From Novosphingobium sp. 32-60-15 (GTDB lineage: Bacteria; Pseudomonadota; Alphaproteobacteria; Sphingomonadales; Sphingomonadaceae): a DNA stretch of 64,000 bases. The position numbers were made by a program, and so were the translations under genes. Positions 46,967-58,144 of this stretch are shown one piece after another (the first letter of the stretch is position 1; every line of letters begins with the position of its first letter). The stretch lies in contig NZ_NCEN01000023.1 in assembly GCF_002280675.1 (NCBI RefSeq), positions 1 through 64,000 of the forward strand, written 5' to 3'. Under the pieces are notes generated by a model, which was given only the letters and a program-made list of their open reading frames with translations, made no database searches and had not been told where the DNA came from.

Positions 46967-48445
46967 TCAAAGGGCGTCAAGCTGCGCTTGCGGCACCCAC
47001 CAACCGTGCACTTGCGGGCGCAACCGCGCGGGAATATGGACTTTGGCCACGGCCCCTGCGCCAATGTTGCCCGCGTCCACCACCCATGCCTCATGGACAA
47101 ACTGGTTATCGCCAACCTGCTGATCCACAATGAACACCAGCCAGCCGTCTTTTGCAGGATCGGCAGCGGGCACATGGACCGGCTCGTTATACCCCGCCAT
47201 CGGCGGCAGCGCCAACGCGCCCGACACTTGGGGGCCGGGCGTGTCCATCCCGTCCAGCCGCAGCAGCATGTTGAAGCTCACGCCTACCGGTCCTGCAAAC
47301 AGCGGCGGCCCTTGCAGCGCGGGGTTCATCGAAAGCATGAAGCCGAACGGATAACGCCTGCCCTGAAACTTGGCTGGAATAACCGGAAAATCACCGGGCG
47401 GGCCGATGATCGTCTCGGTCACCTCGCCGCCCTCGCTGCGCGGGTCCACCGTCCAGCGGGTCAGCGCGCCCACCACGTCCTGCGGCCCCATGAAGATGCC
47501 CGAAGGTTCGCGGATGAACGCAAAGGCGTTGGTGTTGTTCAGGCATGCATCGAAGTGCAGCATGCCCTCTGCATCCTCCCACGCATTCATCATGTGGTAC
47601 GAATGGCAGCCCTTCGGCCCCTTGAACCACTTGATCTCGCTCACATCACCATAGCGCGGCATTACCCCCAGCCATGAATCCAGCTCCGGCTCATGGTGCC
47701 AATGCTCCCCGCCGGCCTTCAGCCGGTCAAGGTCTGCCGTCGTCGGGTAAATCGGGAACAGCGCATAGTTCTCGCTAATCGTGAAGTCGTGCATCATCGC
47801 GCAATAGGGCGCATCGAACCACTGCTCGCTTTTCAGCGTGCCATCGGCTGCCACCACGCAATAGGCCACTTTGGCCGAAGCCTGCCCGTCAGCCTCATAG
47901 CCATAGAAGAACAGCTCTCCGGTCGCGGCATCGATCCGCACATGCGCCGTCATCGTCTCGCTCTTCAGCACGCCGCCAAAGTCATACGATCCGATCGTCT
48001 CCAGCGTGATCGGGTCCACCTGATAAGGCCGCCCGTCTTCCTTCGCCATCAACAGCCGCCCCGCGTGCCAAACCGGCGTCGTATTCGCCACGGTGCGGTC
48101 CACACCGCTCACGCTGGCGTCATCGGTAAACGGGTTGCGGTACTTGCCGAACAGCGCCTTGCCCGCAGCCTTCTCGGCCTTGTAGCGCGCGGTTTCGACG
48201 TACTTCTGCGCAAAGTCTGCGGTGCCATCGGCGTTGAACGAAAGGCGGCTCACCATCCCATCACCCGAAAGCGTATGATCGCTATCGAACATCGGTGCAA
48301 ATGCGGGATCGGGCACCGCGCGATAGAAACTGCCGCTTAACTCGGCGGGCAGATCACCCTCGACTCGCAAGCCGCGCAATTCCACCTCTTGCCCGACCGG
48401 TTCGTTCAGGCCCTGAAAATAGATCGTCTGCGGAAACGCGCCCAT
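46967..48445 (-). CDS. Lignostilbene alpha,beta-dioxygenase-like carotenoid oxygenase
   Basis: A 492-residue carotenoid-cleavage-oxygenase-family enzyme with a seven-bladed propeller. The Fe(II) ligands are His168 (TAHVRID), His219 (MMHDFTI), His284 (HMMNAWE) and a His near 484 (QVHGWWV). Tyr102 (GKYRNPF) and Lys135 (LMAKEDG) stand at the positions that, in stilbene-cleaving members such as NOV1 (Tyr101, Lys134), bind the 4-hydroxyl of the substrate. It should split the central double bond of hydroxylated stilbenes to two aromatic aldehydes. It is inside the ligJABC transcript direction, 57 bases after the CmcJ/NvfI-like gene. Confidence 0.88.
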   Translation of the reverse strand: MGAFPQTIYFQGLNEPVGQEVELRGLRVEGDLPAELSGSFYRAVPDPAFAPMFDSDHTLSGDGMVSRLSFNADGTADFAQKYVETARYKAEKAAGKALFGKYRNPFTDDASVSGVDRTVANTTPVWHAGRLLMAKEDGRPYQVDPITLETIGSYDFGGVLKSETMTAHVRIDAATGELFFYGYEADGQASAKVAYCVVAADGTLKSEQWFDAPYCAMMHDFTISENYALFPIYPTTADLDRLKAGGEHWHHEPELDSWLGVMPRYGDVSEIKWFKGPKGCHSYHMMNAWEDAEGMLHFDACLNNTNAFAFIREPSGIFMGPQDVVGALTRWTVDPRSEGGEVTETIIGPPGDFPVIPAKFQGRRYPFGFMLSMNPALQGPPLFAGPVGVSFNMLLRLDGMDTPGPQVSGALALPPMAGYNEPVHVPAADPAKDGWLVFIVDQQVGDNQFVHEAWVVDAGNIGAGAVAKVHIPARLRPQVHGWWVPQAQLDAL

Positions 48446-48462
48446 AACCAAACCCTCACCCT

Positions 48463-48476
48463 AACTATTGTTACGA
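48463..48476 (-). promoter_or_regulatory. Candidate operator, TAACAAATGTTAG box 3
   Basis: On the minus strand it reads CGTAACAATAGTTAG. It keeps the TAAC/GTTA half-sites and is two bases off box 1 in the core. It lies 18 bases before the stilbene dioxygenase ATG, hinting at an internal promoter there. Confidence 0.4.
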
Positions 48477-48502
48477 TTGTTGTAGCGCATTTCCAACCGC
48501 GA

Positions 48503-49291
48503 TCAAGCCCACCAATAGGCCGTCGCGCGCATTTCGATGCTCACCCGTGGCGGAGCGTCGGCCGGGCAATCGGGCATGTCAAATGCCACATGCGGCACAT
48601 GGTGCGCGCGGCCCAAATCGCTGTCATTGGTCTTGAACAGGATCGCTTCGTCAATCGCCAGGTCGGGGAACCAGTGCCAGCGGTGCGCAGGGTTATGCGC
48701 CACCACCAGCCCTTCAAACGACCACTCCGGCTTGCCCGCCTCGTCAAACACCGCATCGGCGGCAATCAGATCATCGGCCACCACACTACGCGCATCGCAC
48801 AGCGCCAGCGGCACATCCTGCGGAGGCGCAGAGATCGCGCGCCACACATTATAATGCGCCGACCGTGCATAGGCCCGCCCGCCCGCCCCGCGCCCCGAAA
48901 ACTGCGCAGCGGTCCCGTCCGAAATGTCGACATGCGCAAACCGTGCGGGCATCGAATTGTTCAGCGTCCCTGCCTTGCCCGACCGTTCGGAAAAGCGCAG
49001 CAGCCCCGGCGCACCCACATGGACGAAATCCGCCCCCGTCACCGCCTGCACCAGTTCCTCGATCTCGCGCATATGCACCCGCGCCACCTCTTCGCGGTCC
49101 GCAAAATCGGCAACGGCGCTGGTGTGGCGGACAAGCTGGAAGCCCTCGCGGTCAATCTCCACTCCTGCCGCACGCGCATCGTGCATCGGCATGGCAACAG
49201 GCGCAATATCCACCTCGTCCCGCTCATGCGCATTGGCATAATAGCGGGGCCGTGCAAACATGCGGCCCGAATAGGCGATAAGGGCTTCCAT
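48503..49291 (-). CDS. CmcJ/NvfI-like putative 2-oxoglutarate/iron oxygenase
   Basis: A 262-residue protein resembling the CmcJ/NvfI (asaB, GA4-desaturase-like) oxidoreductase group. It has YYANAHERDEVDIAPVAMPMHDAR at the start, RFAHVDIS (a likely HxD iron pair), NVWRAISAPPQDVPLALCDARSV, and HRWHWFPDLAIDEAILFKTNDS with candidate distal ligands. This family is better known from fungal and secondary metabolism. ATG 49291 is preferred to the adjacent 49294 for spacing from GGGAG. It lies between ligC (43-base gap) and the stilbene dioxygenase gene. Family assignment is from memory of motifs; the role is unknown. Confidence 0.7.
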   Translation of the reverse strand: MEALIAYSGRMFARPRYYANAHERDEVDIAPVAMPMHDARAAGVEIDREGFQLVRHTSAVADFADREEVARVHMREIEELVQAVTGADFVHVGAPGLLRFSERSGKAGTLNNSMPARFAHVDISDGTAAQFSGRGAGGRAYARSAHYNVWRAISAPPQDVPLALCDARSVVADDLIAADAVFDEAGKPEWSFEGLVVAHNPAHRWHWFPDLAIDEAILFKTNDSDLGRAHHVPHVAFDMPDCPADAPPRVSIEMRATAYWWA

Positions 49292-49334
49292 CATCCTCTC
49301 CCGTTGCGGCCTGCTTGGCGCAGGTCCTGCAAAT

Positions 49335-50279
49335 TCACCCCGCCGCCAGTTGCTTCTCCAGCTCGCCCAGCACGCGATAGCAATCCAGCACTTGCGCCAC
49401 CGAACTGTTCGGCTCACGCCCTTCGCGGATCGCGGCGATGAACTCGCGGTCCTGCAATTCGATGCCATTCATGCTGACGTCCACTTTGGAAACGTCGATC
49501 GGCTCTTCCTTGCCATTCACCAGATCGTCATAGCGCGCGATATAAGTCGCCGTATCGCCGATATAGCGGAAAAACGTGCCCAGCGGCCCGTCGTTGTTGA
49601 ACGAAAGCGACAGCGTGCAAATCGCGCCCGTCTCGCTCTTCAACTGGATCGACATGTCCATCGCAATGCCCAGTTCCGGATGAATCGGGCCTTCCACCGC
49701 ATTGGCCTTCACGATCTTGCCCGCCTGATAGGCGAACAGATCAACCGTATGCGCCGCATGGTGCCACAGCAGATGGTCGGTCCATGACCGCGCCTCGCCC
49801 TTGGCGTTCATGTTCTTGCGGCGAAAAAAGTACGTCTGCACATCCATCTGCTGGATGTTGAACTCACCGCCCGTAATCTTGTTGTGCACATATTGGTGCG
49901 AAGGATTGAAGCGGCGCGTGTGGCCAACCATGCACACCTTGCCGGTCTCTTGTTGCACCCGCAGCACTTCTTCTGAATCCGCCCAGCTATCGGCCAGCGG
50001 AATTTCCACCTGCACATGCTTGCCAGCCTTCATGCAGGCAATTGCTTGCGCTGCATGCATCTGCGTTGGCGTACACAGGATCACCGCGTCCACATCATCG
50101 CGCGCCAAAGCCTCTTCCAGCTCTGTGCCGGAATGCTTCGCGCCGTATTTTTCGGCCACGGCTGCGGCCTGTTCCGCACGGCGGCTGATGATCGAGGTAA
50201 TCTCGACCCCGTCGATGTTCTTCAAACCGTCAAGATGCTTTTCGCCAAAGGCACCAGCACCGGCAAGAGCAATACGCAT
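49335..50279 (-). CDS. ligC: 4-Carboxy-2-hydroxymuconate-6-semialdehyde dehydrogenase
   Basis: A 314-residue GFO/IDH/MocA-fold NADP dehydrogenase, the length of Sphingobium LigC. The Rossmann start is MRIALAGAGAFGEKH, with VILCTPTQMHA, VQVEIPLADS, and the characteristic LLWHHAAHTVDLFAYQ segment. It oxidises the ring-cleavage product of LigAB to 2-pyrone-4,6-dicarboxylate. It follows ligB after a 137-base gap filled with a repeat. Confidence 0.95.
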   Translation of the reverse strand: MRIALAGAGAFGEKHLDGLKNIDGVEITSIISRRAEQAAAVAEKYGAKHSGTELEEALARDDVDAVILCTPTQMHAAQAIACMKAGKHVQVEIPLADSWADSEEVLRVQQETGKVCMVGHTRRFNPSHQYVHNKITGGEFNIQQMDVQTYFFRRKNMNAKGEARSWTDHLLWHHAAHTVDLFAYQAGKIVKANAVEGPIHPELGIAMDMSIQLKSETGAICTLSLSFNNDGPLGTFFRYIGDTATYIARYDDLVNGKEEPIDVSKVDVSMNGIELQDREFIAAIREGREPNSSVAQVLDCYRVLGELEKQLAAG

Positions 50280-50416
50280 ACGTGACTCCCTCTCCCCTTC
50301 AGGGGAGAGGGCCGGGGAGAGGGGGAGTCTCGCACCAGCCCATGTCGTGAGGAACGATAAAGAGAGCTCCCCTCTCCCAACCCTCTTCCCTCAAGGGGAA
50401 AGGGCAATTCACAAAA
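50280..50416. repeat. Repeat-filled ligB-ligC spacer
   Basis: CTCTCCCCTTCAGGGGAGAG (about 50289-50309) and a second inverted copy (CTCCCCTCTCCCAACC...TCAAGGGGAAAGGG, about 50368-50403) can pair with each other. No gene or obvious promoter is seen. The element may act as an mRNA stabiliser or attenuator between ligB and ligC. Confidence 0.6.
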
Positions 50417-51676
<1,260 letters not shown>

Positions 51677-51680
<4 letters not shown>

Positions 51681-52702
51681 AGGCCCCTCTCCTTCAGCTT
51701 GGCATCAAGGCGCGGGAACACCCGGCGGGCATTGCCCTCGAAAATCGCGTGGCGTTCGGCGTCAGAAATATCCAGCGCGTCGACATACCGCTTGGTATCA
51801 TCGAAATAGAAGCCGGTCGTCGGATCGATCCCGCGCACCGCACCCACCATTTCGCTGCCGAACAGGATGTTCTTGTTCTCGATCACATCGGCCAGCAAAT
51901 TGATCCCCGGCTGATGATAAACACACGTATCGAAATAGACGTTGTTCATCAAATGGCCTGAAAGATCGGGCTTTTTCAGCATATCGGCCAGGCCGCGATA
52001 ACGCCCCCAATGGTAAGGCACCGCGCCGCCGCCATGCGGAATGATGAACCGCAGTGTCGGGAACTTGCTGAAAAGATCGCCTTCCAGCAATTGCATGAAG
52101 GCAATCGTATCGGCCGCAATATAATAGCCTCCGGTCGCATGCATTGCCGGATTGCACGATCCCGAAACGTGGATCATCGCCGGAACGTCGAGTTCCACCA
52201 TCTTTTCATAGAACGGGAACCAGTATTCGTCCGTCAGCGGCGGATGGGTAAAACGCCCGCCACCCGGATCAGGGTTCAGGTTGCACCCGATAAAGCCCAG
52301 TTCCTTCACGCACCGCTCAAGCTCCACGATGGAACTTGCCATATCGGCTTCGGGCGATTGCGGCAGCATGCAAACGCCTGCGAAAATATCAGGATAAAGC
52401 CCGACAACCCGCGCAATCAGATCATTGCACACTTGCGCCCACTTTACCGCAACCGTCTGGTCGCCCACATGCGGGGCCATCGCCGATGCGCGTGGCGAAA
52501 AGATCGTCATATCCGCGCCGCGCTCTTTCAACAGCCGCAACTGGTTTGACTCAATCGTTTCGCGGATTTCGTCGTCCGAAATATCCGGATATGGCGGGCA
52601 TTCGGTCCCCGCCTTGAACGCCGCCTTCTGCTTCTCGCGCCATTCATCATGCGCCTTTGGCAGCACCGTATAATGGCCGTGGCAGTCGATGATCATCGTC
52701 AT
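51677..52702 (-). CDS. ligJ: 4-Oxalomesaconate hydratase
   Basis: A 341-residue amidohydrolase-superfamily enzyme that hydrates oxalomesaconate to 4-carboxy-4-hydroxy-2-oxoadipate. Metal ligands are visible as IDCHGHYTVLP at the N-terminus, MIHVSGSCNP, and PHGGGAVPYHWGRYRG, with FDTCVYHQPG and ILFGSEMVGAVRGIDP late. The whole pattern matches LigJ. The ATG overlaps the stop of the preceding dehydrogenase gene. Confidence 0.95.
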
Positions 52703-53610
52703 TCGCTCATAGCTCCAATCCCAACCTGAATCCCGTTCGCGCCAACCGCCGCACCGCCGTTCGTGTCGAGCGAAGTCGAGACACCAAGCGCCGCCACCTC
52801 AACTTTACCCGCCCCGAACGGAATGGTTTTTCCCGCTTGCTCACGCTGCCGCAGCACAGTCCCGCTGGTCATCACCGGCTCAATCCCAAGCCCGATCAAT
52901 GTCTTGACCGATTCTTCCATCTCCGCCGCGCGCCGCAACCCATGCGTCGTCATCCGCTCGACATTATATTCGGCGCGCACAAACCAGCTATCGTTCTTCT
53001 CGCTGGCATCCAGCGATGACAGCACCTCATCCACCACACCGGCCTTCGTCGCCGCCAGCATCATTTCCGCCGTCAGCGCCTCTACCCCTTTGACCATGAT
53101 CGAACGGATCATCTTGATCGCACTGGCGCGGCCAATCTCGTCACCAACAACACGCACTTTGGCAAAGCCCGCCGCGCGCAGCATCGCTTCGGCAACAGCG
53201 GCATGTTCGCCCGAAACCAGCAGCGGCACATTCATCCGCGCCGGATTGACCGGCGCCAGCACCGCCACATCGACATAGCGCCCGCCAGCCGCTGCAATCA
53301 CCCGCGCCGCCGCGCGCTTGGTATCGGGCGCAACCGAATTCATGTCGCACCAGACCGCACCCGGCTTCAGCAATTCGGCATAGTCCTGCGCTGCGGGCAA
53401 GGCAGCATCAGCTGTCACCAGACACAGCACCAGATCGGCATCGGAAAGCGCGCATTCCGCCGAGGCACAAGCCACCACGCCTGCCTCTTCCATGCCCAAG
53501 CGCCGCGCAGGATTGATATCAAACGCCAAAGCCGCCGCTTCCCAGCCCGCCGCTTTGGCAAAAGTCGATCCGGCCTCACCGAACCCGATCAAGGCAATTG
53601 TGCGTTCCAT
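52699..53610 (-). CDS. 6-Phosphogluconate-dehydrogenase-like NAD(P) oxidoreductase with DUF1932 domain
   Basis: A 303-residue protein with a Rossmann domain (MERTIALIGFGEAGSTFAKAAG, then LVLCLVTADAALPAA, CDMNSVAPDTKRAAA) and a helical DUF1932-like C-terminal domain containing IKMIRSIMVKGVEAL. Similar genes occur in other lig clusters, with no settled role. AGGACGGG precedes ATG 53610. The last 32 codons are unusual: 52757-52784 is an exact copy of a dispersed palindrome arm, read as GVSTSLDTNG. It is the first gene of the leftward lig unit. Confidence 0.85.
   Translation of the reverse strand: MERTIALIGFGEAGSTFAKAAGWEAAALAFDINPARRLGMEEAGVVACASAECALSDADLVLCLVTADAALPAAQDYAELLKPGAVWCDMNSVAPDTKRAAARVIAAAGGRYVDVAVLAPVNPARMNVPLLVSGEHAAVAEAMLRAAGFAKVRVVGDEIGRASAIKMIRSIMVKGVEALTAEMMLAATKAGVVDEVLSSLDASEKNDSWFVRAEYNVERMTTHGLRRAAEMEESVKTLIGLGIEPVMTSGTVLRQREQAGKTIPFGAGKVEVAALGVSTSLDTNGGAAVGANGIQVGIGAMSE
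52757..52784. repeat. Dispersed repeat arm inside a coding sequence
   Basis: These 28 bases are identical to 45434-45461, an arm of an intergenic palindrome. They lie in frame near the 3' end of the dehydrogenase gene. Confidence 0.9.
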
Positions 53611-54135
53611 AAAGCCCGTCCTGCGTCCCCAACCCCGCCCCCGCAAATGCAAACACCGCCCACGCCATAATTTTTTGCAAAGCTTGGTGGAAGGGGGCCG
53701 AGCTTTTCATCTCTATTGTTTGCACCCGCTGCCCCGATTGCGTCACCTCGAACTTGTTTGGCAACCATCCCCTTTGGCAAGGCACATCCTTAAGCTCGTC
53801 ACCCCGGACTTGATCCGGGGTCTATCTAGCCATCAAGACCGACAGTGCTTGTTGAGAGATAGACCCCGGATCAAGTCCGGGGTGACGGAACTGGGACAGC
53901 ATATCCAAACGGGAAAGACGCCAACCGCTTTCAGGTTTCACGCATAGGCGCGCAGAAGAAGGAGAGACGCCGAGATGTATCGCGGGCCGCAAGACCTCCC
54001 AAAAATCCAACCTCGCACCAGCCGCAACGACCCGAACCAAAAGGCGGCTCCACCGCCAAACACACTCCCTCCGCGTCTGCACTTCTTCTCCGCTCCTCTG
54101 CGCGAAACCCCTTCCTTAATCCAAAGCCTGCAAAA
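53611..54135. repeat. Gap between LysR gene and leftward lig unit, with repeats
   Basis: These 525 bases have no gene. A perfect 28-base inverted repeat (53798-53825 and 53859-53886, core CCCCGGACTTGATCCGGGG) surrounds a 33-base loop. Inverted 'CGCAGAG' arms lie at about 53935-53975 and 54069-54112. The promoter of the lig unit should be near 53620-53790, but no confident -35/-10 was found. Confidence 0.65.
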
Positions 54136-55290
54136 TCAACCAAACCCCTCCCCCGCGACCTGCCGCAACAATGCCACAAAAGCCTCCTGCGGGCCCGTAG
54201 GCCGCCACCCCTCACGCGAAGTAACGCCGATAGTCCGCTTCACCGGCACAGGCGTAGGTCGCGCCGCCAGCACCCCGGCCTGCAACTCCACCGCCAGTTG
54301 CGCCGCCGAAAGCAGCGTCAAAGCGTCAGACCCCAGCAGCAATTGCCGCACGGTCAGCACCGATCCGCATTCAATCGAAACATGCGGCGGCTCGGCCCCT
54401 GCCGCCCGCATCATGTCCTCCCAATATTGCCGCAGCGGCGTATCGCGCGCGGGTAAAATCCACGGATACCGCGCCAGCAACGCCCCCGTGATCGCGCTCT
54501 CCTCCAGCAACGGATGCCCCGCCCGCATCACCAAGGCAGGCTGGTCCTCGAACACCGCCTCCTGCTGCAAATCGTCCAGCACCGCCGCCTCGCGCAATGC
54601 GCCCAGCATCAGGTCAATCTCGCCATCGCGCAAAGGCCCTGCCAGTTCGGAATGGCTGCCCTCAACCACCGCCACATCCACACCGGGATGCGCCTTTGCA
54701 AAGCGCAAGATTGTCTCCGGCAGCCAGCGCGCGCGGCTCAGCGGCATTGCTCCCACCACAATCCGCCCCGCAGCCTTGCCCTGCCACGCCGCCACTTCGG
54801 CAAAACCGCTGCGCAATTCGGCCATCGCCAGGCCAAACCCGCGCGCGCGGCGCTCTCCGGCGGGTGTCAGCATGATCGATCGCCCTCGCCGGTCCACCAG
54901 CCGCTGCCCCAGCGCTACTGACAAATCCGCCACCGCGCGGTGCAATGATGCCGATGAAAGCCCCGTCGCCTCTGCCGCAACGGCATAAGATCCCGCCCGC
55001 GCCAGCGCCAGAAACGCGCGCACTTGCGTGCCTGTCACACGCGGGCTGCCCACCTGCGCAATCGCAGCTTCGGCACGCGGTGCAAACAGCAGCGCCGGTT
55101 CGGTCGGCGTCATCCCCGCAGGCCCGCGCTCAAACAGCGCACAGCCAAGGTCCGCCTCCAGCCGCGCAATCGCCTGCGTCAGCGCAGGCTGCGTCAGATT
55201 CACCGCCCGCGAAGCCCGCGTAACGCTGCCGTGGCGCACCGTCGCGGCAAAGGCGGCAATGTGGCGGATGTTGATCGCAGATTCAGCCAT
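54136..55290 (-). CDS. LysR-type regulator with two tandem helix-turn-helix domains
   Basis: A 384-residue regulator, about 80 longer than a normal LysR protein. Residues 6-65 form a LysR DNA-binding domain ([36 protein letters not shown]). Residues about 87-145 form a second, more diverged copy ([42 protein letters not shown]). The substrate-binding domain follows ([16 protein letters not shown], then the end). It is divergent from ligK and upstream of the ligJABC unit, so it is the likely activator of both, playing the part of LigR. It is not clear that it is orthologous to LigR. Confidence 0.88.
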   Translation of the reverse strand: MAESAINIRHIAAFAATVRHGSVTRASRAVNLTQPALTQAIARLEADLGCALFERGPAGMTPTEPALLFAPRAEAAIAQVGSPRVTGTQVRAFLALARAGSYAVAAEATGLSSASLHRAVADLSVALGQRLVDRRGRSIMLTPAGERRARGFGLAMAELRSGFAEVAAWQGKAAGRIVVGAMPLSRARWLPETILRFAKAHPGVDVAVVEGSHSELAGPLRDGEIDLMLGALREAAVLDDLQQEAVFEDQPALVMRAGHPLLEESAITGALLARYPWILPARDTPLRQYWEDMMRAAGAEPPHVSIECGSVLTVRQLLLGSDALTLLSAAQLAVELQAGVLAARPTPVPVKRTIGVTSREGWRPTGPQEAFVALLRQVAGEGFG

Positions 55291-55306
55291 AGCCCAAGAC
55301 TTAGCA

Positions 55307-55335
55307 TTTCCTTATGGGAAAGTGCAAACATTGCA
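55307..55335. promoter_or_regulatory. Divergent LysR/ligK promoter with two T-N11-A dyads
   Basis: TTTCC-TTATG-GGAAA (55307-55321) and TGCAA-ACA-TTGCA (55323-55335) are perfect dyads. Each holds a T-N11-A arrangement as expected for LysR-type binding sites. They lie 17-45 bases before the LysR start and 61-89 bases before ligK. Confidence 0.6.
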
Positions 55336-55395
55336 TTGGCTGGCAAAGACCTCCCCCCGCATGTGTTTCATCAACTAAAGCTCAAGGAACCGAAC

Positions 55396-56070
55396 ATGTC
55401 AGGCATCGTCGTCCAAAACATCGAACGCGCCGATCAAGCCGTGATCGACGGCCTCGCCGCCTGCGGCGTCGCCACGGTCCACGAAGCGCAGAACCGCACC
55501 GGCCTCCTCGCCAGCTACATGCGCCCGATCTACACCGGCGCCCGCATCGCCGGCAGCGCGGTTACAATCAGCGCGGCTCCGGGCGATAACTGGATGGTTC
55601 ACGTCGCCATCGAACAATTGAAGCCCAGCGACATCCTCGTCCTCGCCCCCACCTCCCCATGCGAAGACGGCTACTTCGGCGACCTGCTCGCCACATCGGC
55701 CCAGGCCCGAGAATGCCGGGGCCTCGTCATCGACGCCGGTGTGCGCGATGTCCGCGATCTTACCGAAATGCAGTTCCCCGTCTGGTCCAAGGCCGTCTAC
55801 GCTCAAGGCACCGTCAAGAACACGCTCGGCAGCGTCAACGTCCCCATCATCTGCGCCAATGCGCTGGTAAACCCCGGCGATGTGATCGTGGCCGATGACG
55901 ATGGCGTCTGCGTTGTCCCGCGTGAAAAGGCCGCCGAAGTCCTCGCCGCCGCCCAGGCCCGCGAAGCCAACGAAGGCGAAAAGCGCGCCAAACTTGCCGC
56001 AGGCGTATTGGGCCTCGACATGTACAAGATGCGCGAACGGCTTGAGAAGGAAGGCCTCAAGTATGTCTGA
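55396..56070 (+). CDS. ligK: 4-Carboxy-4-hydroxy-2-oxoadipate aldolase
   Basis: A 224-residue RraA-fold class II aldolase giving pyruvate and oxaloacetate in the last step of the 4,5-cleavage path. It has [21 protein letters not shown] at the start, the metal/substrate segment [15 protein letters not shown] with the conserved Arg and Asp, and [17 protein letters not shown] precedes ATG 55396; the longer frame upstream belongs to the divergent regulator. Its end overlaps ligU by 8 bases. Confidence 0.94.
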   Translation: MSGIVVQNIERADQAVIDGLAACGVATVHEAQNRTGLLASYMRPIYTGARIAGSAVTISAAPGDNWMVHVAIEQLKPSDILVLAPTSPCEDGYFGDLLATSAQARECRGLVIDAGVRDVRDLTEMQFPVWSKAVYAQGTVKNTLGSVNVPIICANALVNPGDVIVADDDGVCVVPREKAAEVLAAAQAREANEGEKRAKLAAGVLGLDMYKMRERLEKEGLKYV

Positions 56071-57121
56071 TTTCTCCGCCCCCTGCATGTGGATGCGCGG
56101 CGGCACGTCCAAGGGCGGATACTTCCTGAAAGACGATCTGCCCGCAGATACCGCCGCCCGCGACGCCTTCCTGCTTGGCATGATGGGCAGCCCCGATCCC
56201 GTCCAGATTGATGGTATGGGCGGTGCCGATCCGCTGACCAGCAAAGTCGCGGTCGTCTCGAAATCCACCCGCGAAGGGATCGATGTCGATTACCTGTTCC
56301 TGCAAGTCTTCGTCGATCAGGCCATCGTCACCGACGCGCAGAACTGCGGCAACATCCTGGCAGGCGTCGGCCCCTTCGCCATTGAACGCGGATTGGTGGC
56401 GGCCACCGGCGATGAAACCCGCGTGGCTATCTTCATGGAAAACACAGGCCAGGTCGCCGTCGCCACGGTTGCAACGCCCGGCGGCAAGGTGAAATATCAT
56501 GGTGACGCCGCGATTGATGGCGTGCCGGGCCGTCATGCGCCAGTCCCGCTGGAGTTCCGCGATACCGCCGGATCATCGTGCGGCGCGCTGCTGCCCACCG
56601 GCAATGCGGTGGATGTGGTGAACGGCGTGGCCGTCACCCTGATCGACAATGGCATGCCCTGCGTGGTGATGAAGGCCGCAGACCTTGGTATCACCGGCTA
56701 TGAAGACCGCGATTGGCTGGACAATGCCACTGACCTGAAAGCACAGATCGAAGCGATCCGCCTGATCGTCGGCCCGATGATGAATCTGGGCGATGTGAAA
56801 GACAAATCGGTGCCCAAGATGATGCTGGTTGCCCCGCCCAAGCACGGCGGCGCAGTCACCGTGCGCAGCTTCATCCCGCACCGCGCCCACGCCACTATCG
56901 GCGTGCTGGGCGCAGTCAGCGTGGCGACGGCCTGCCTGATTGCGGGATCGCCAGCGGCGGAAGTGGCGCAAGTTCCCGAGGGCCAGCGCAAGCTTCTCTC
57001 GGTCGAACACCCCACCGGCGAGATGAGCTGCGTGCTGGAAGTGGATGATAGCGGTGAGGTCGTCAGCGCCGCCTTGCTGCGTACCGCGCGCAAGCTGATG
57101 GATGGCGTGGTGTTTGGCTGA
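56063..57121 (+). CDS. ligU: 4-Oxalomesaconate tautomerase (PrpF family)
   Basis: A 352-residue PrpF/DapF-fold isomerase. It has [20 protein letters not shown] near the start, [33 protein letters not shown], and [17 protein letters not shown]; Cys and Lys residues of these blocks form the active site in the family. It moves a double bond in the oxalomesaconate made from 2-pyrone-4,6-dicarboxylate so LigJ can act. It overlaps ligK, so the two are co-translated. Confidence 0.92.
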   Translation: MSDFSAPCMWMRGGTSKGGYFLKDDLPADTAARDAFLLGMMGSPDPVQIDGMGGADPLTSKVAVVSKSTREGIDVDYLFLQVFVDQAIVTDAQNCGNILAGVGPFAIERGLVAATGDETRVAIFMENTGQVAVATVATPGGKVKYHGDAAIDGVPGRHAPVPLEFRDTAGSSCGALLPTGNAVDVVNGVAVTLIDNGMPCVVMKAADLGITGYEDRDWLDNATDLKAQIEAIRLIVGPMMNLGDVKDKSVPKMMLVAPPKHGGAVTVRSFIPHRAHATIGVLGAVSVATACLIAGSPAAEVAQVPEGQRKLLSVEHPTGEMSCVLEVDDSGEVVSAALLRTARKLMDGVVFG

Positions 57122-57130
57122 TGTCATGCA

Positions 57131-58134
<1,004 letters not shown>

Positions 58135-58144
58135 TGGGGTGTTA

